Part shown: positions 45,875 through 58,067 of the stretch, in pieces
How positions within the stretch are numbered: the first letter of the stretch is position 1
Layout of the letters: every line of letters starts with the position of its first letter
Program-made: the position numbers and the translations under genes
DNA from: Theocolax elegans
Lineage: Eukaryota; Arthropoda; Insecta; Hymenoptera; Cerocephalidae
Direction of reading: 5' to 3'
NCBI GenBank assembly: GCA_026168455.1
Contig: CM047426.1
Coordinates: 48,059,589 to 48,123,588, forward strand
DNA length: 64,000 bases
The notes under the pieces: model-generated
Told to the model about the DNA's origin: nothing
The model's database searches: none
Seen by the model: only the letters and a program-made list of their open reading frames with translations

Positions 45875-47160
45875 TATTAATTTTTACCTAGATCACTATT
45901 GATATTTTATATCTAAATTTTGCGCTTAAAGGTTTATTTTTCAAATTAAATTGAGATAACTAATGATTTTTTTTTGTCATTTAAATAATGAATTACTAAT
46001 AAATATATCCGATAAACTGTAATTTATATCATTTAATAATCGCAAAATTTAACCCTTAATTAAATAACAATGACGAATTACAACTAAAATTTAAGGAAAT
46101 CTCGAAGATGAATCACAGGGATCTACCTTTTTCCAATACAGAACTGATGATTAAACAAATGAAATGAAAAATGAAATTTAAAAAAATTTAAAATCATTAT
46201 TCAGATATTTTATAATTATTAGGAATATTTAATTTTTAATAAATGATGCAAAAAAACGAAATGTTGAGAACGTGGTTTAGAGATTACAGGTTTTAGCTTT
46301 TACCGCGTAGAGTTATGTGGTTTTTAGTTCACACGTTTTAGCTTTTATCGCATAGTTATGTGGTTTTACAGTTTCTAGCTTTTACCGCGTTTGGTTATGT
46401 CGCATTAAAGTTCACAGTTTCTAGCTTTTACCGCGTAGAGTTATGTGATTTTAGAGTTTACGGTTTCTATCTTTTACCGCGTAGAGTTATGTGGTTTTTG
46501 AGTTTACAGTTTCTAGCTTTTACCGCGTAGAGTTATGTGGTTCTAAAGTTTACAGTTATTAGCTTTTACCGCGCAGAGTTATATTAATTTTTACCTAGAT
46601 CACTATTGATATTTTATATCTAAATTTTGCGCTTAAAGGTTTATTTTTCAAATTAAATTGAGATAACTAATGATTTTTTTTTGTCATTTAAATAATGAAT
46701 TACTAATAAATATATCCGATAAACTGTAATTTATATCATTTAATAATCGCAAAATTTAACCCTTAATTAAATAACAATGACGAATTACAACTAAAATTTA
46801 AGGAAATCTCGAAGATGAATCACAGGGATCTACCTTTTTCCAATACAGAACTGAACAGGTTTTAGCTTTTACCGCGTAGAGTTATGTGGTTTTTAGTTCA
46901 CACGTTTTAGCTTTTATCGCATAGTTATGTGGTTTACAGTTTCTAGCTTTACCGCGTTTGGTTATGTCGCATTAAAGTTCACAGTTTCTAGCTTTTACCG
47001 CGTAGAGTTATGTGATTTTAGAGTTTACGGTTTCTATCTTTTACCGCGTAGAGTTATGTGGTTTTTGAGTTTACAGTTTCTAGCTTTTACCGCGTAGAGT
47101 TATGTGGTTCTAAAGTTTACAGTTATTAGCTTTTACCGCGCAGAGTTATATTAATTATCG
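45875..47160. repeat. Tandem duplication containing a 45-55-bp minisatellite
   Basis: Block A (TTAATTTTTACCTAGATCAC onwards, 45880-46147) recurs at 46573-46855. Block B (46286-46578) recurs at 46857-47155. Block B itself is a minisatellite of GTTTCTAGCTTTTACCGCGT plus AGAGTTATGTGG units, about six per block. Copy 1 has an extra 135 bp (46148-46285) absent from copy 2. Confidence 0.92.
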
Positions 47161-47289
47161 GTTTGTATTTTATAAATGCAGAAACACTACATATCATTAT
47201 AGACTATACAATCTACATATTTAATCTTTATTTTATATTTTCACTATCAATTTGTATTCATAGGTAGGATAAAATTAATAATCTATTTT

Positions 47290-47415
47290 ACGTATCAAAT
47301 TTACTGTATTGACGCATGCTCATGATGCATGCCAATCATAGAACGTCAATTTAGGCTTCACAACATCCGGTCATAGTTTTTTTATAAGAAAACACTTGCT
47401 ATCTGCATCTTAAAT
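47290..47415 (-). repeat. Relic of TTAA family D interior
   Basis: The reverse complement aligns with 37478-37570. Shared words are ATAAAAAA...GATTG/TGACC, CCGGATGTTGTGAAGCC, TGATTGG and GCATGCGTC. No TTAA termini were found around it. Confidence 0.65.
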
Positions 47416-47977
47416 AATGACGCTATATCAGTAAATTACCATTAATTATTAATAATCACGGTTTGAATTTATGAAAAGTCGGTCACTACGCAATAGTGAA
47501 ATGAACTTTCTAAAATAGTGGAAAATTCAAATTATCAAAAAAGCAAATAATCTCTATTTGAAATAATTTAAATTTCACTATTTAAAATAGTTAGTATTCA
47601 GTATTAAAAAGAGATTATCTAGCATGTAAAACATTAGATATAAATAGAATTTCTATTAGATATAAACAATTATTATAAATTATTTTTTTCAAGTCATGAA
47701 AATACAATTATAGTATATATATATACTTATACACGTAAATTCACATAGTATCTACCAAAAAAGTTACAATATTTACTCCATAATTTTGTAATTTAAAACA
47801 AACATTTTGTTAATAAATAAAGTAATTTGGCAGCGTACTGACTAAGCTCCCAATTTTGTTTTGTCACAACTTAGCCTACTTTACCTTATGTAATCTAAGA
47901 ATTGAGTGCAAAAATCAAATTTATTCAAAAAATTATTTTGATCGATATTAGACGACGTGCAAAAATATAGCCAGCAG
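47416..47977. other. Unassigned AT-rich interval
   Basis: Nothing supportable. Confidence 0.4.
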
Positions 47978-48370
47978 AGCCGCTATTTCTCGGAAACGGC
48001 TGGAGCAATAAAATCGAAATTTGTATCAATTGCGAGCAACAAATTAGCAACAAATTGTCGAATAATACTAATTGGGCCAAAATGATTTTTACGACTTTTG
48101 CAAAAGGTGGGATTCGCCGAGTCTCCTGATTGGTATGTTGATCGGTTTCGAACTTCCCGACCATAGTCATCCAAAAGCAATTAAATAGCAACAACTAATG
48201 GCGTTGGATTGACTAAAAAATGTAAATTAGCAAAAAAGTTACGGAGGTTGCTATGCTAGCTTAACATTTAAGTTAGCACATCCACTGTTTCTCGGAAACG
48301 ACTGAAGCAACAATATTAATTTTGGCGCAATAAATTTGCAACAAAATAGCAACAAATTTTGATATATTTT
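47978..48370. repeat. Two diverged direct copies
   Basis: TTTCTCGGAAACGGCTGGAG...GCAACAAATTAGCAACAAATT (47980-48060) and TTTCTCGGAAACGACTGAAG...GCAACAAAATAGCAACAAATTT (48290-48360). The class is unknown. Confidence 0.6.
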
Positions 48371-48849
48371 TTAGTTCTGCCTTTTACTGTGGCTGTGCCA
48401 ACTTAATTGACGTGTCCATTTTCTGCATTTCCCTACTCTCACCTAACAATTTCTTCATTGTCTCTTTGTAATTATTCATTCTTTACCACTTCTATTAACC
48501 TTACTAATTAACAAACAAAAAATCTCAACAAAGCTAGCTTGGGATCCAAAAAAACCGGTAGATATACACATGTCGGACAAAAAGGGCCAGATATTCACTC
48601 GTGCTAATTTACAAGAACAGGATATTAATATATGATAAATGAATTTATTGATCTCCACAAGCCAAAGAACATTCCTCACAACTCAAGTAAGGCGGACTGT
48701 ATTAATACCAGCCACTATAGAAACCTCTATTTCTTTTCTTATATTTTTTTCCCCGTCTTTTTAAGTTTTTATTAATTTTATACTACCATCAATTAAATTT
48801 TAGGATATTAATATATATAAATAAAAATAATGAAAATATAAATATTATG

Positions 48850-49620
48850 ATACTCTGGAGATTACCTTCTAAAATCTTCCTAAAAATGGTAAAATAATAA
48901 AGGAATACTGCCAGCCCAATTAGTCTCTCCTCTAGATTCACGTCTTGGTCTTTTAGCAAAATAACAATTGGTCAAAAATGAAATCCGATTAGATTGCTTA
49001 TTACTCTGAAATATTAACCTGAAAAGCGAATCCCAAAGTCGTCCCAATTCCCACAAGAAACTATACCACCCATTCACAAAAAATTATTATAAATCCCCAC
49101 AAAATGCATATACACAATAAATAAATAAATAATAAAATATATATGAGATAGGGGACACACTTGGTACGAGCGAAACCTTATTTCACACACACTAATTCTT
49201 CCTGTTACAATGACTAAGGGTTTGCTTAATAACCCTGAACCACCGCGAAAATAGCAGCTGCTCACAAAAAGCGCTCGTTATTTCAGGAGAATAAAAAAAA
49301 ACAATAAAATCAAATTTATTCAAATAATAAATAAATTAAGCACACAAAAGATTACCATTATTTGATTGATCAAACGAATACTCGCTATAATCAAATATTC
49401 AACAAAATGGCTACAAAAATCGACGCTAACTGAAATACAAATGGCGAAGTCACGCGCCTTCCCTACTAACCAACGAAACTTGGAATTCACTCTGTTTAAA
49501 CCCTTCGAAAAACGATAAAAGTAATTTATTAAGAGGCCAAGGAATTCACAATAAAATTTAACAAGGCTCCACGTTGGGCGCCACTGCGACGTTACCAAAA
49601 ATTCGCCGATCAAATGCTTT
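48850..49620 (-). mobile_element. Leader region of a gypsy-type LTR element, minus strand
   Basis: Downstream (minus sense) of a primer-binding site at 49565-49583 lies a long, mostly non-coding leader as seen in insect gypsy elements. The terminal repeat itself should begin at about 49584 and extend right, but its partner was not found. Short open frames here (for example 49077-48880) are not recognisable proteins. Confidence 0.45.
49565..49583 (-). promoter_or_regulatory. tRNA primer-binding site of an LTR retrotransposon
   Basis: Reads TGGCGCCCAACGTGGAGCC on the minus strand. It starts with TGG, as expected for complementarity to a tRNA 3' CCA, and is of the TGGCGCCCAACGTGG kind widespread in insect gypsy elements. 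The adjoining GTAACGTCGCAG would be the end of the terminal repeat. Confidence 0.65.
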
Positions 49621-51439
49621 TTGGTGTCACTTCTTGTCTTAGTAACTTGTGTAACTTCGCCTCAATTGATTTTTTTTATCCAAAAGTTTAAAAAAATCTT
49701 TGAAGCAATACTTTTTAAACGATCTGTAGCTTATTAGTCGCCTCCACTTCTGTAAAAAGTTATAATAATTTGAATAAACACGAATTTTTTTTTTAGAAAT
49801 AGAAACTAGCAAAATTGCTCGCTTTGCTCGCAGTTAAATATTATTGTTAACATAATATTTCTTTACCATTATATTACAATATAATGTAATACTCAAAAAA
49901 TTATTTTTTAAAAACTATTTAGTAAAATAATTTATAGTACTAGTAATTAAATAAATATTAATAATGTAAAAAATGCTAAAATAGCAAGTTTAACTCTCTG
50001 TAAATTGAAATAACGGTTTCGAACAAATCTGAAAATATTCAGAACAGCTTTATACCTTTAGAACACATTCCCACAGTTATATCAACATTCATTTTGTCCA
50101 TCTTCGATTTCACCGACAACCACTCTCATATATATTGAATATTAAATAGTATATATAATATATTTATTCAATCTCAAGTAAATTGTATATGTATTTTATT
50201 TGTAACTACAGTTGCGTATTTTAATTTAATAAATTATTTATTATTTTTGATTGCGTAGGTGCAACCAACAACAGAATTGTAGTATTATAGCGTCTACTTC
50301 GCAGTTCGGAGATCCATGTCCAACCACGCTTAAATACCTTGAAGCTCACTATCAATGCATATCTGGTAAATATTAATAACAATATTCATAAGAATTTAAT
50401 AGTTTTGAAAATATTTTGAAAATATGTTTTGTCAATACAACTACCATTATAGATAATTTTAGATATTTAATCATATTACAAATAGTGCAGTAAATTTGTG
50501 AAACATCCAAGTATATTAGGAAAGAAATGTAGTGCTGATACCGACGAATACAGCTGTAATGAAAAAAGAATTTTGCAAGATTCCGATAAATATCTTTTAT
50601 CCTGATTAGACATAATTATTAATAAGAATTTACAATGAAAATATCACATTTTTTATTTTTATTATTAAAGATTATTTAAGATTAATTATTATTAATTATT
50701 ATAAAATTTATTTTATTGTTTCTGTTATTCATGAAACCATTATTTTGTGAACAATTATATTAAATTAAGCGTTTGCAATACAAAGAACTGAAAAGAATAT
50801 GGAACGCAGCAAGTATTTTTTCGCAGTATATTATTTAAGTACTTACCCATTATTATGGCAATAGAAAGTACTGAAATCGGTATAGAACCAACATATATTT
50901 TTTTTACGTCCACATTCACATTATGTTAAAATTTTATAATTGTAACGTTACATTTTTGTAAATATCTCTAAAAATGTTTAAAATATATTAGTAATATGTA
51001 TTATAAGTGAAATGTAATCTATTGTTTGACAAACAATTTCCGATCATTATAATGTGCAAAAAGTTTATAAAAGGTCTTGTGGTTAACACATCAGTACCTA
51101 ATCAAAGAGGTGAATGAAATACCTATATACATTCTATGTGAACGCCCCATAATCATTACTAAAACATGAAACCTTACCGTTGAATTTCTGATTGATTCAA
51201 GTAAAAGTTCAAATTAGGATGTCCAGAGACTGTACGACCAAGTTTTCGGATAGTGCCTGATTAAAGAAACGAAGAACCTGTGGAGAGCGTACAAGGTAAA
51301 AGGGTTCTATTGCTGTATACCTAGGAGTCCAAGTATGGAGAATATAGAATATAAAAATAGGGCATAAAGGGGTTATTATTAGTGCCAAGCAAGTCTTTTG
51401 AAAATAAGAATTTCTAACTGAGTTAATAATAATACTATA
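49621..51439. other. AT-rich interval, nothing coding
   Basis: GCTCGCTTTGCTCGC near 49818 resembles the dispersed CTCGCTCGCTAACG word. 50860-50882 is an inverted relic of the degenerate repeat at 22.1-22.6 kb. A TTTCAGTACTTTCTATTGCC word is readable on the minus strand. No gene supported. Confidence 0.4.
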
Positions 51440-51952
51440 CTAGCCACAGATACCTCGCTCGCTAACGCTCACTCGGATGTATTTTGATTGTGCTTATTTC
51501 AAATAAGTACATTTAAAATAGATGCATTTAGTTTATTCGATTATTAAATTTTTAATTTTATATTCATTATATAATGCGTATTATTGTTAGTTATTATTAT
51601 TATTATACAGGGTGTTCTGAAATTCATTCCGTTAATTTCGCACACATATAAAGCTCGAAATTCTAAACAACTTTTCTATTAGACAAATTTTGATTTGAAG
51701 CTTATTTTTTAAAATATTATTAATTAAACATTATTAATTCGAAATGTTAATGTTAATTATTATGTTAAAAAACTAATTATTTAGCTGTTTATTAAACAAT
51801 TTTTTAATTTTTCTGAATAATTTGACAAGTATAATTTTTTTTACTATATTATAACACAGTCTATTTCATTTAAGTGGATTAAAATGTTGAAAAGTTACTG
51901 TTAAAATATTAGTCTATTCGATGAAATTGTTCCTGGGATATACTCTTTGTGA

Positions 51953-52155
51953 GGCTTGCGATGGCTCGGTTGGTAGGGCGTCGGGCTCGTAATCTGGAGG
52001 TCCCAGGTTCGATTCCCAGCCCCGGCCGATTGATACAAGCACCACTGGGGAATGTATTTTCAACAAGTGCTTTCTTAACAAAGACATCGTATAACCTCCG
52101 TCGCTGATCAGCACAATTTGGGAGCATAAAAAGAGCGACGTTAAAATAAAAAAAA
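51953..52155 (+). mobile_element. tRNA-derived SINE, family 2, copy 2
   Basis: The head GGCTTGCGATGGCTCGGTTG, B box GGTTCGATTCC and 3' domain CGTCGCTGATCAGC...AGCGACGTTAAAAT match the copy at 35927. It was duplicated together with its flank from, or to, the copy at 52912. Confidence 0.9.
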
Positions 52156-52911
52156 GGTTATTCTTTGAAACAATAGCTTATCAACAAAATTTGATTTAAT
52201 ATGGGATCTTGATTCAAACCAAAGATACCTCGCTCGCTAACGCTCACTCGGATGTATTTTGATTGTGCTTATTTCAAATAAGTACATTTAAAATAGATGC
52301 ATTTAGTTTATTCGATTATTAAATTTTTAATTTTATATTCATTATATAATGCGTATTATTGTTAGTTATTATTATTATACAGGGTGTTCTGAAATTCATT
52401 CCGTTAATTTCGCACACATATAAAGCTCGAAATTCTAAACAACAGTATATTAAAACTAATTATTTAGCTGTTTATTAAACAATTTTTAATTTTTCTGAAT
52501 AATTTGACAAGTATAATTTTTTTTACTATATTATAACACAGTCTATTCATTTAAGTGGATTAAAAATGTTGAAAAGTTACTGTTAAAATATTAGTCTATT
52601 CGATGAAATTGTTCCTGGGATATCCTATCTAGTATGAAAAAAAACTCAGGGTATAGAGTCTCTTATAATTAATTAAAATAGTACTCTAGTAGAAATCTGA
52701 CAATAAATGTAACAATTTTAAGTCATAAAATGGCCAATTATCATAAAATACGCAATAAATGTCGAATTAATGGCAACATCAGAGTTTTTTTAACCTTAAA
52801 TGTTACATTTTTACTAGTGTTACGCTACATATAAATTGGCTAAAAAAATTAAATTAAAAGTTAATAATAAGTAAATTGGTTTAAAAAATTAAGAAATGTT
52901 ATTCTTTGTGA

Positions 52912-53115
52912 GGCTTGCGATGGCTCGGTTGGTAGGGCGTTGGGCTCGTAATCTGGAGGTCCCAGGTTCGATTCCCAGCCCCGGCCGATTGATACAACCA
53001 CCACTGGGGAATGTATTTTCAACAAGTGCTTTCTTAACAAAGACATCGTATAACCTCCGTCGCTGATCAGTATCAATTTGGGAGCATAAAAAGAGCGACG
53101 TTAAAATAAAAAAAA
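52912..53115 (+). mobile_element. tRNA-derived SINE, family 2, copy 3
   Basis: Almost identical to 51953-52155. It is flanked by an 11-bp target duplication GTTATTCTTTG (left at about 52898, right at about 53117). The uninterrupted AAGAAATG edge is seen in the right arm at about 55287. Confidence 0.9.
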
Positions 53116-53912
53116 GGTTATTCTTTGAAACAATAGCTTATCAACAAAATTTGATTTAATATGGGATCTTGATTCAAACCAAAGATATAATAAAATAAAG
53201 ATATTGTATAAATATTGTATAAATGAAAAAATTGAAAATAGACAGTTTTAGTACTTGAGTACCCATTTCATAGAACCAAGATATTTTAATTCAAAAATTA
53301 TTGTCCTGAATAAACTTTTTATCACCTAACTAATTGAATTATACAATGTTTATTTAATGTCATTAATGAAATTTTACAAAACTATCATATACCTAACAAA
53401 AATTAATTTTAAGAAAATTTAAGTAAATTATTAATTGAAGAGAATTTTAATGTAACCAATATAACTTGTTAATTGGGTTTTAATATCTTTTTCACTAAAT
53501 TGTCTTTTTTAGTATTATTGATAAGTAATATTACTTATAATTAATTAAATCTGAGATCTGTCCTAATTAATAAAATCCTAAAAAACACTATTTGGTGAAA
53601 AAATTATAAAAATCCAATTCACAAGTTTCATTGGCTACATATTCATACACATTTAATATAAGTTCAATAAGTTAATATTATTAAATAAACATAGTAGTAT
53701 CCAAATAATTAGACGAAAAAAGTGTTATCCAGGATAATAATTGTTGAATAGAACTGTTGGATAGTATGACATGGGTACCCGAGTGCTAAAACTGTCTATT
53801 TTCAATTTTTCACTTATACAATATCTTTGATTTATTATATTTTTGGTTTGCATCAAAATCCCATATTAAAACAAATTTTGTTGAAAAGCTATTGTTTCAA
53901 AGAATAATTTGT
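53113..53912. repeat. Inverted pair inside the long-TIR element
   Basis: TTATTCTTTGAAACAATAGC (53118) to GACAGTTTTAGTACTTGAGT mirrors CCGAGTGCTAAAACTGTC (53777) to GCTATTGTTTCAAAGAATAA (53908). The arms are about 160 bp and the spacer about 480 bp of AT-rich sequence. Confidence 0.85.
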
Positions 53913-54044
53913 TTTAATTAGAGCCATATTGATGCTATCGTACAGTCCAAAATAAAAACTACTTGATAGCCAATTTTATTACTGCAAATTACGTATTTGT
54001 AAAAATGGTAAACAACTATATTGAGCGCTTTATACTTTTTCCCA

Positions 54045-54966
54045 TTTAATAAGGTAAAAGTACCAATTGCGAAACAGGGCTGTATTGTGGAACATATAGT
54101 ATTAAATTATTATAGTTTAACAAAACTTTGAGTCTTTTATAAATGGAAAAAATGAATCATATTTCAAAAAAGTTAAGAAATGTAGATTTATAAATATAAG
54201 AACATAAAATATACGTAATCAAGAAAAAAAAATATAAAAGGTTCAAAAGTGAAATAATTTGGAAAGTTATGATGACAAATAGTGCTGATTTCCGATGCCT
54301 TGTTTAAAGCTATTTAAACATAATTCATTATGCTTTACAAACATAATATTATGTATAGAAGCTATACTTTCATATGATGTACACTAAAATTCAAATTTAT
54401 ATCTAATTGCTTCATAAATTATATTGTTCCATAATATGTACATCGTTCTCTCATGTCGGTAAGTATTGGAACAGCAAGAAAAAATGTTTCATAATTGGTA
54501 CATACCTAATTCTATATTTCGTCCGTTTCGTGGAACACTTTTAACATTAAGATATTTAATATTTATTTACATTTTTGAAATGTCGAATTATTAGCAATCG
54601 TTAACTAATAACTATTTTAATATATTACATAATCTTCGATAAGTCAACTATGTGTAGTAAATAAATTATTTAAAAAACACAATTCTAATCAACAAAATTA
54701 TTTTGAATGTTCCAACTTATGTACAAATTCATATTGACAGTTTTTTATCTCATATTTAATAATTAGAGTCAACATAAGCATAAAAAAATAGAATTAATAT
54801 GAAAAAATATTAATTATTAACTTCGAAAAAATATGAATTGAACGCTAATATTTTATCATAAACTAACAAACAGTAATGGTATAGCTCTTTATTTTGCTTA
54901 AAAATAATTAAAATTTACATACCTAGTAAAAAACCGTTCCGGCACTGGTACTTTTACCTTATGTAA
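54045..54966. mobile_element. Possible short-TIR element within the larger one
   Basis: TAAGGTAAAAGTACCA at 54051 mirrors TGGTACTTTTACCTTA at about 54946. The interior is AT-rich without coding frames. Support rests on the termini only. Confidence 0.4.
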
Positions 54967-55192
54967 TACAAAAAGTTGACCTATTTTGAGGCATTTTAAG
55001 GTATACTTCCAATATGGTGAAAATTGGAAAAAAGGAAAAAAACTGTTGTTACAATTTGCATAACTCTGATACAAATTAATATTTTGAAATAAAATTTCTT
55101 GCAGATTATGGATTATATTTTTAGTATCTAAAAAACATGAGCCATTTTAAAATTTATGTACACTCGTCGTGAAATCACCAATATCTATTTGA

Positions 55193-55216
55193 TTAAGGGG
55201 ATAAGCCTGGGTTAAA
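55193..55216 (+). other. Solo terminus of the Kolobok-like TTAA family
   Basis: TTAAGGGGATAAGCCTGGGT differs by one base in that stretch from the terminus of the transposon at 15846. No partner terminus was found nearby. Confidence 0.7.
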
Positions 55217-56233
55217 ACTGGAAAAACAAATCAATATTATTAACTAATAATTGTTTTCATAACAAGTGAAAGCATTTCTTAATTTTTTAAACCAATTTAC
55301 TTATTATTAACTTTTAATTTAATTTTTTTAGCCAATTTATATGTAGCATAACCCTAGTAAAAATGTAACATTTAAGGTTAAAAAAACTCTAATGTTGCCA
55401 TTAATTGGGCATTTATTGGGTATTTTATGATAATTGGCCATTTTATGACTTAAAATTGTTAAATTTATTGTCAGAATTCTACCAGGGTACTATTTTAATT
55501 AATTATAAGAGACTCTATACCCTGAGTTTTTTCCATAATAGATAGGATATCCCAGGAACAATTTCATCGAATAAACTAATATTTTTACAGTAACTTTTCA
55601 AAATTTTTAATCCACTTAAATGAAATAGACTGTGTTATAATATAGTAAAAAAAATTATACTTGTCAAATTATTCAGAAAAATTAAAAAATTGTTTAATAA
55701 ACAGCTAAATAATTAGTTTTTAACATAATAATTAACATTAACATTTCGAATTCAATTACAAAATTCTGTTTCATTTAATTTGATTAAAATCATTATTGTT
55801 AAAATGTCAGTTTATTCGATGAAGTGGTTTCTAAGATATCCTTGGTATTAATTTATTAAATAATAAATTATTTAAAATGCGTAAAGCAATTAAATAATTA
55901 AATAATGAAATAATAAGGCTTGACATTTCCTTATCGGCCATTATTTAATCTCCCGATTCTCTTAATTTTGTCGCATATTAACGTGTTGAATAACAAATGA
56001 ATCAAACAATATGCTTCCCCTCTCCGGGCGCTCCCTCCGCGCACCGCTTTCGGTCTCTCTGCACCGCCCATCGCCGACTGGCGCGCTCTGATTGGCTCGA
56101 ATTAATAATGTTTAACTAACAATAACTTAATAAATAAGCTTCAAATCGAAATTTGTCAGATAGAAAAGTTGCTTAGAATTTCGTGCTTTATATGTGTGCG
56201 AAATTAACGGAATGAATTTCAGAACACCCTGTA

Positions 56234-57600
56234 TAGTGTGTGTTATTAAAGTAGTCGTTATTCCAAACGGGAGAACCGGAGAACCAGAGAACATCCAAAA
56301 CGGAAATCTTAATTAGGATTAGTTAGTTAGTTTCTCTTAGTTATGTCTATATAGTTATTTATGTATGCTACATTTGTAGGATATTTTTATGCTTGAATTT
56401 TCAAAAAAAATTATAATTTTTTTCAAAAAAAGTTATCTGATGTTTTTTTATAGAAGTTTTTGAAACCACAATTTTTGTAGAACTTTTTTTTTAAAAACTT
56501 CTTTTTAGAAAAGTTTTTTTCAAAAACCCAACTACCCCTCATATGAAAAAACACATTTTGACGTTATTATATTAAAGAAGGATTAATTACAAAACGTTTT
56601 TCGAAGGGTCAGAGACCGGAGGCCTGATAGTATAATATTATTTATTACATTATTATATATTTCAGACAAATCGGTCTATATGTATCGAGAAAACTTTGAC
56701 CTACCATTTATCAAAATAGGTCATTTTTGCCTCACCTTGTTAAAATATATATGAGAATTGTCTTTACAAAATTGTTTAACATGTAAACTAATTATTTTGC
56801 AGCTGGGATGAGGAAAAGGTTTCATTTGAATGGTAGTATTGGCTAAATAATTTATATATGGTACATATAGATACAATTTTAATTGTAAAATTTTAACAAA
56901 TTTAAGTATTGAAATAATAATTTTAAATACCTATTTTTACGACATTGGATGTGAAAGTTAGGTGTATGAACGGTGTATTTGTCGAAAAGTTGATGTCCTT
57001 TTCTATAGTCCAAGTCCCGTTAAACGGAGGGTCATTGTGATTTTTTGTGCACAGTTGATGATATTGGCTCTGTAAAATATATTTTTCCTTCCAGCGTTAG
57101 CCAACATATTAATGTTGTTATCCGACTCTTACGGCGAGGACGTGCTGGTAAGGTATACATTTCAAGTGTCAAATTTTTTTGTAATAAATCCGATTTTTTA
57201 ACGCTACAATTAATTAGATAGTGCAATATATATTTTACCTAACTTATAGTAATTTCTTGATGATGTTCAGCGCAAGCATTTATCAGTTATTTATGTATTT
57301 AATTTTAATTTAATGTTTCAGTAGTAGTAATATATTCATTTTTTAATATTTTTTATACTTGATGGAATGATTATATATTCTTTTACTAATTTACAATGTG
57401 ATATGTTGCAGCCGAAATTCGATCATATTTTGACGATCTTCAGCGCAAACATTTATTCATTATTCTGCATATTTACTTTAATGATTTAGTAGTAGTAATA
57501 TTACAATGCTTTTTCTCATATTTCTATTTTTTAATTTTTTCTTATACTTCATGTAATGAATATAAATTTTTTACGTATTTACAATGTAATATGTTGCAGC
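56234..57600. other. AT-rich interval with one exon-like block
   Basis: 57090-57155: acceptor-like CCTTCCAG, 53-bp open block (CGACTCTTACGGCGAGGACG), donor-like GCTG/GTAAGG. Two diverged direct copies lie near 57262 and 57430 (TGATGTTCAGCGCAAGCATT and CGATCTTCAGCGCAAACATT). No family recognised. Confidence 0.35.
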
Positions 57601-57913
57601 TATATCTTTTTTTATCTTTCTATCTTTTTTTTTATCCTTGTTTAATAAATTTCTTTTCAATTTTTTATTTTCTTTTTTATTACATTGGCCACTGTCGTCA
57701 TTATAATTAGCTTTTTTTTCGCAGTGCTTCTTTTTCTCGATCATTTTTTAAATGGTCATCGTTCATTGTTTGCCTTTTCAACCTGGTTTGATGTTTTTTC
57801 TTTAGTATTTTTTCTTGTATTTTGCCATCGTTAGTAATTTTACTTTTATTATAAGCTTCTTTTTTTCGCAATGCTTCTTTTCCTAGATCATTTTTAATTT
57901 CGTCACTATTCAT
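57600..57913 (-). pseudogene. Basic repeat ORF typical of Helitron-type proteins (fragment)
   Basis: Minus strand, 68 codons from 57913 and continuing in other frames to about 57600. It is built of internally repetitive Lys/Arg/Glu-rich blocks: LGKEALRKKEAYNKSKITND, KILKKKHQTRLKRQTMNDDH, REKEALRKK. Such EALRKK-rich N-termini occur in large Helitron-like and related transposon proteins of arthropods. It lies downstream (minus sense) of the Ulp1-like gene and may belong to the same element. Confidence 0.45.
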
Positions 57914-58067
57914 TGTTCAATTTTGCCTTTTCAACATGTTTGCTGTTTTATTTTTAGTTGCTTTTCTTCTATATCATTTAATTGTTTAGTTTTATTTTCT
58001 TGACAAAGAGAACTATAAGTTGGGATTTCATAGTCTATTTCCATTGGAGTAATAGGATCAACGCACA

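Larger units (their letters stand above)
51440..53190. repeat. Imperfect tandem duplication in the left arm of the long-TIR element
   Basis: ATACCTCGCTCGCTAACGCT and the terminal word CAGGGTGTTCTGAAATTCAT occur at 51450/51608 and again at 52225/52380 (offset about 772). A SINE with the same right flank (GGTTATTCTTTGAAACAATA) lies in each unit at 51953 and 52912 (offset 959). Unit 1 lacks an internal stretch of about 190-280 bp that unit 2 keeps (52620-52900). Confidence 0.85.
51606..56233. mobile_element. Large element with about 1-kb terminal inverted repeats, TA flanks
   Basis: TA then CAGGGTGTTCTGAAATTCAT at 51608; the mirror ATGAATTTCAGAACACCCTG then TA ends at 56233. Inverted arms continue through CACACATATAAAGC, TTTTACTATATTATAACACA, ATTCGATGAAATTGTTCCTG, GGGTATAGAGTCTCTTATAA and TAAAAAATTAAGAAATG (left to about 52900, right from about 55285). 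No transposase frame was found inside. Interior insertions are two SINEs, an inverted pair (53113-53912), a further short-TIR element and a solo TTAA terminus. The alternative left end is 52380. Confidence 0.75.

Noticed and set aside
47925..48194. Minus-strand 65- and 89-codon frames
   Set aside because: Overlapping frames in a duplicated AT-rich repeat; no recognisable protein.
51953..52030. A functional tRNA gene at SINE heads
   Set aside because: The tRNA-like part is followed by the SINE body and tail, occurs in several dispersed copies and lacks a proper acceptor stem.
51909..53076. Minus-strand frames containing GWESNLGPPDYEPDALP-type peptides
   Set aside because: These are translations of the tRNA-derived SINE on its reverse strand, a common false protein in annotations.
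57032..57226. Minus-strand 64-codon frame
   Set aside because: A plus-strand splice-flanked block explains the GC-richer part better; no protein family.
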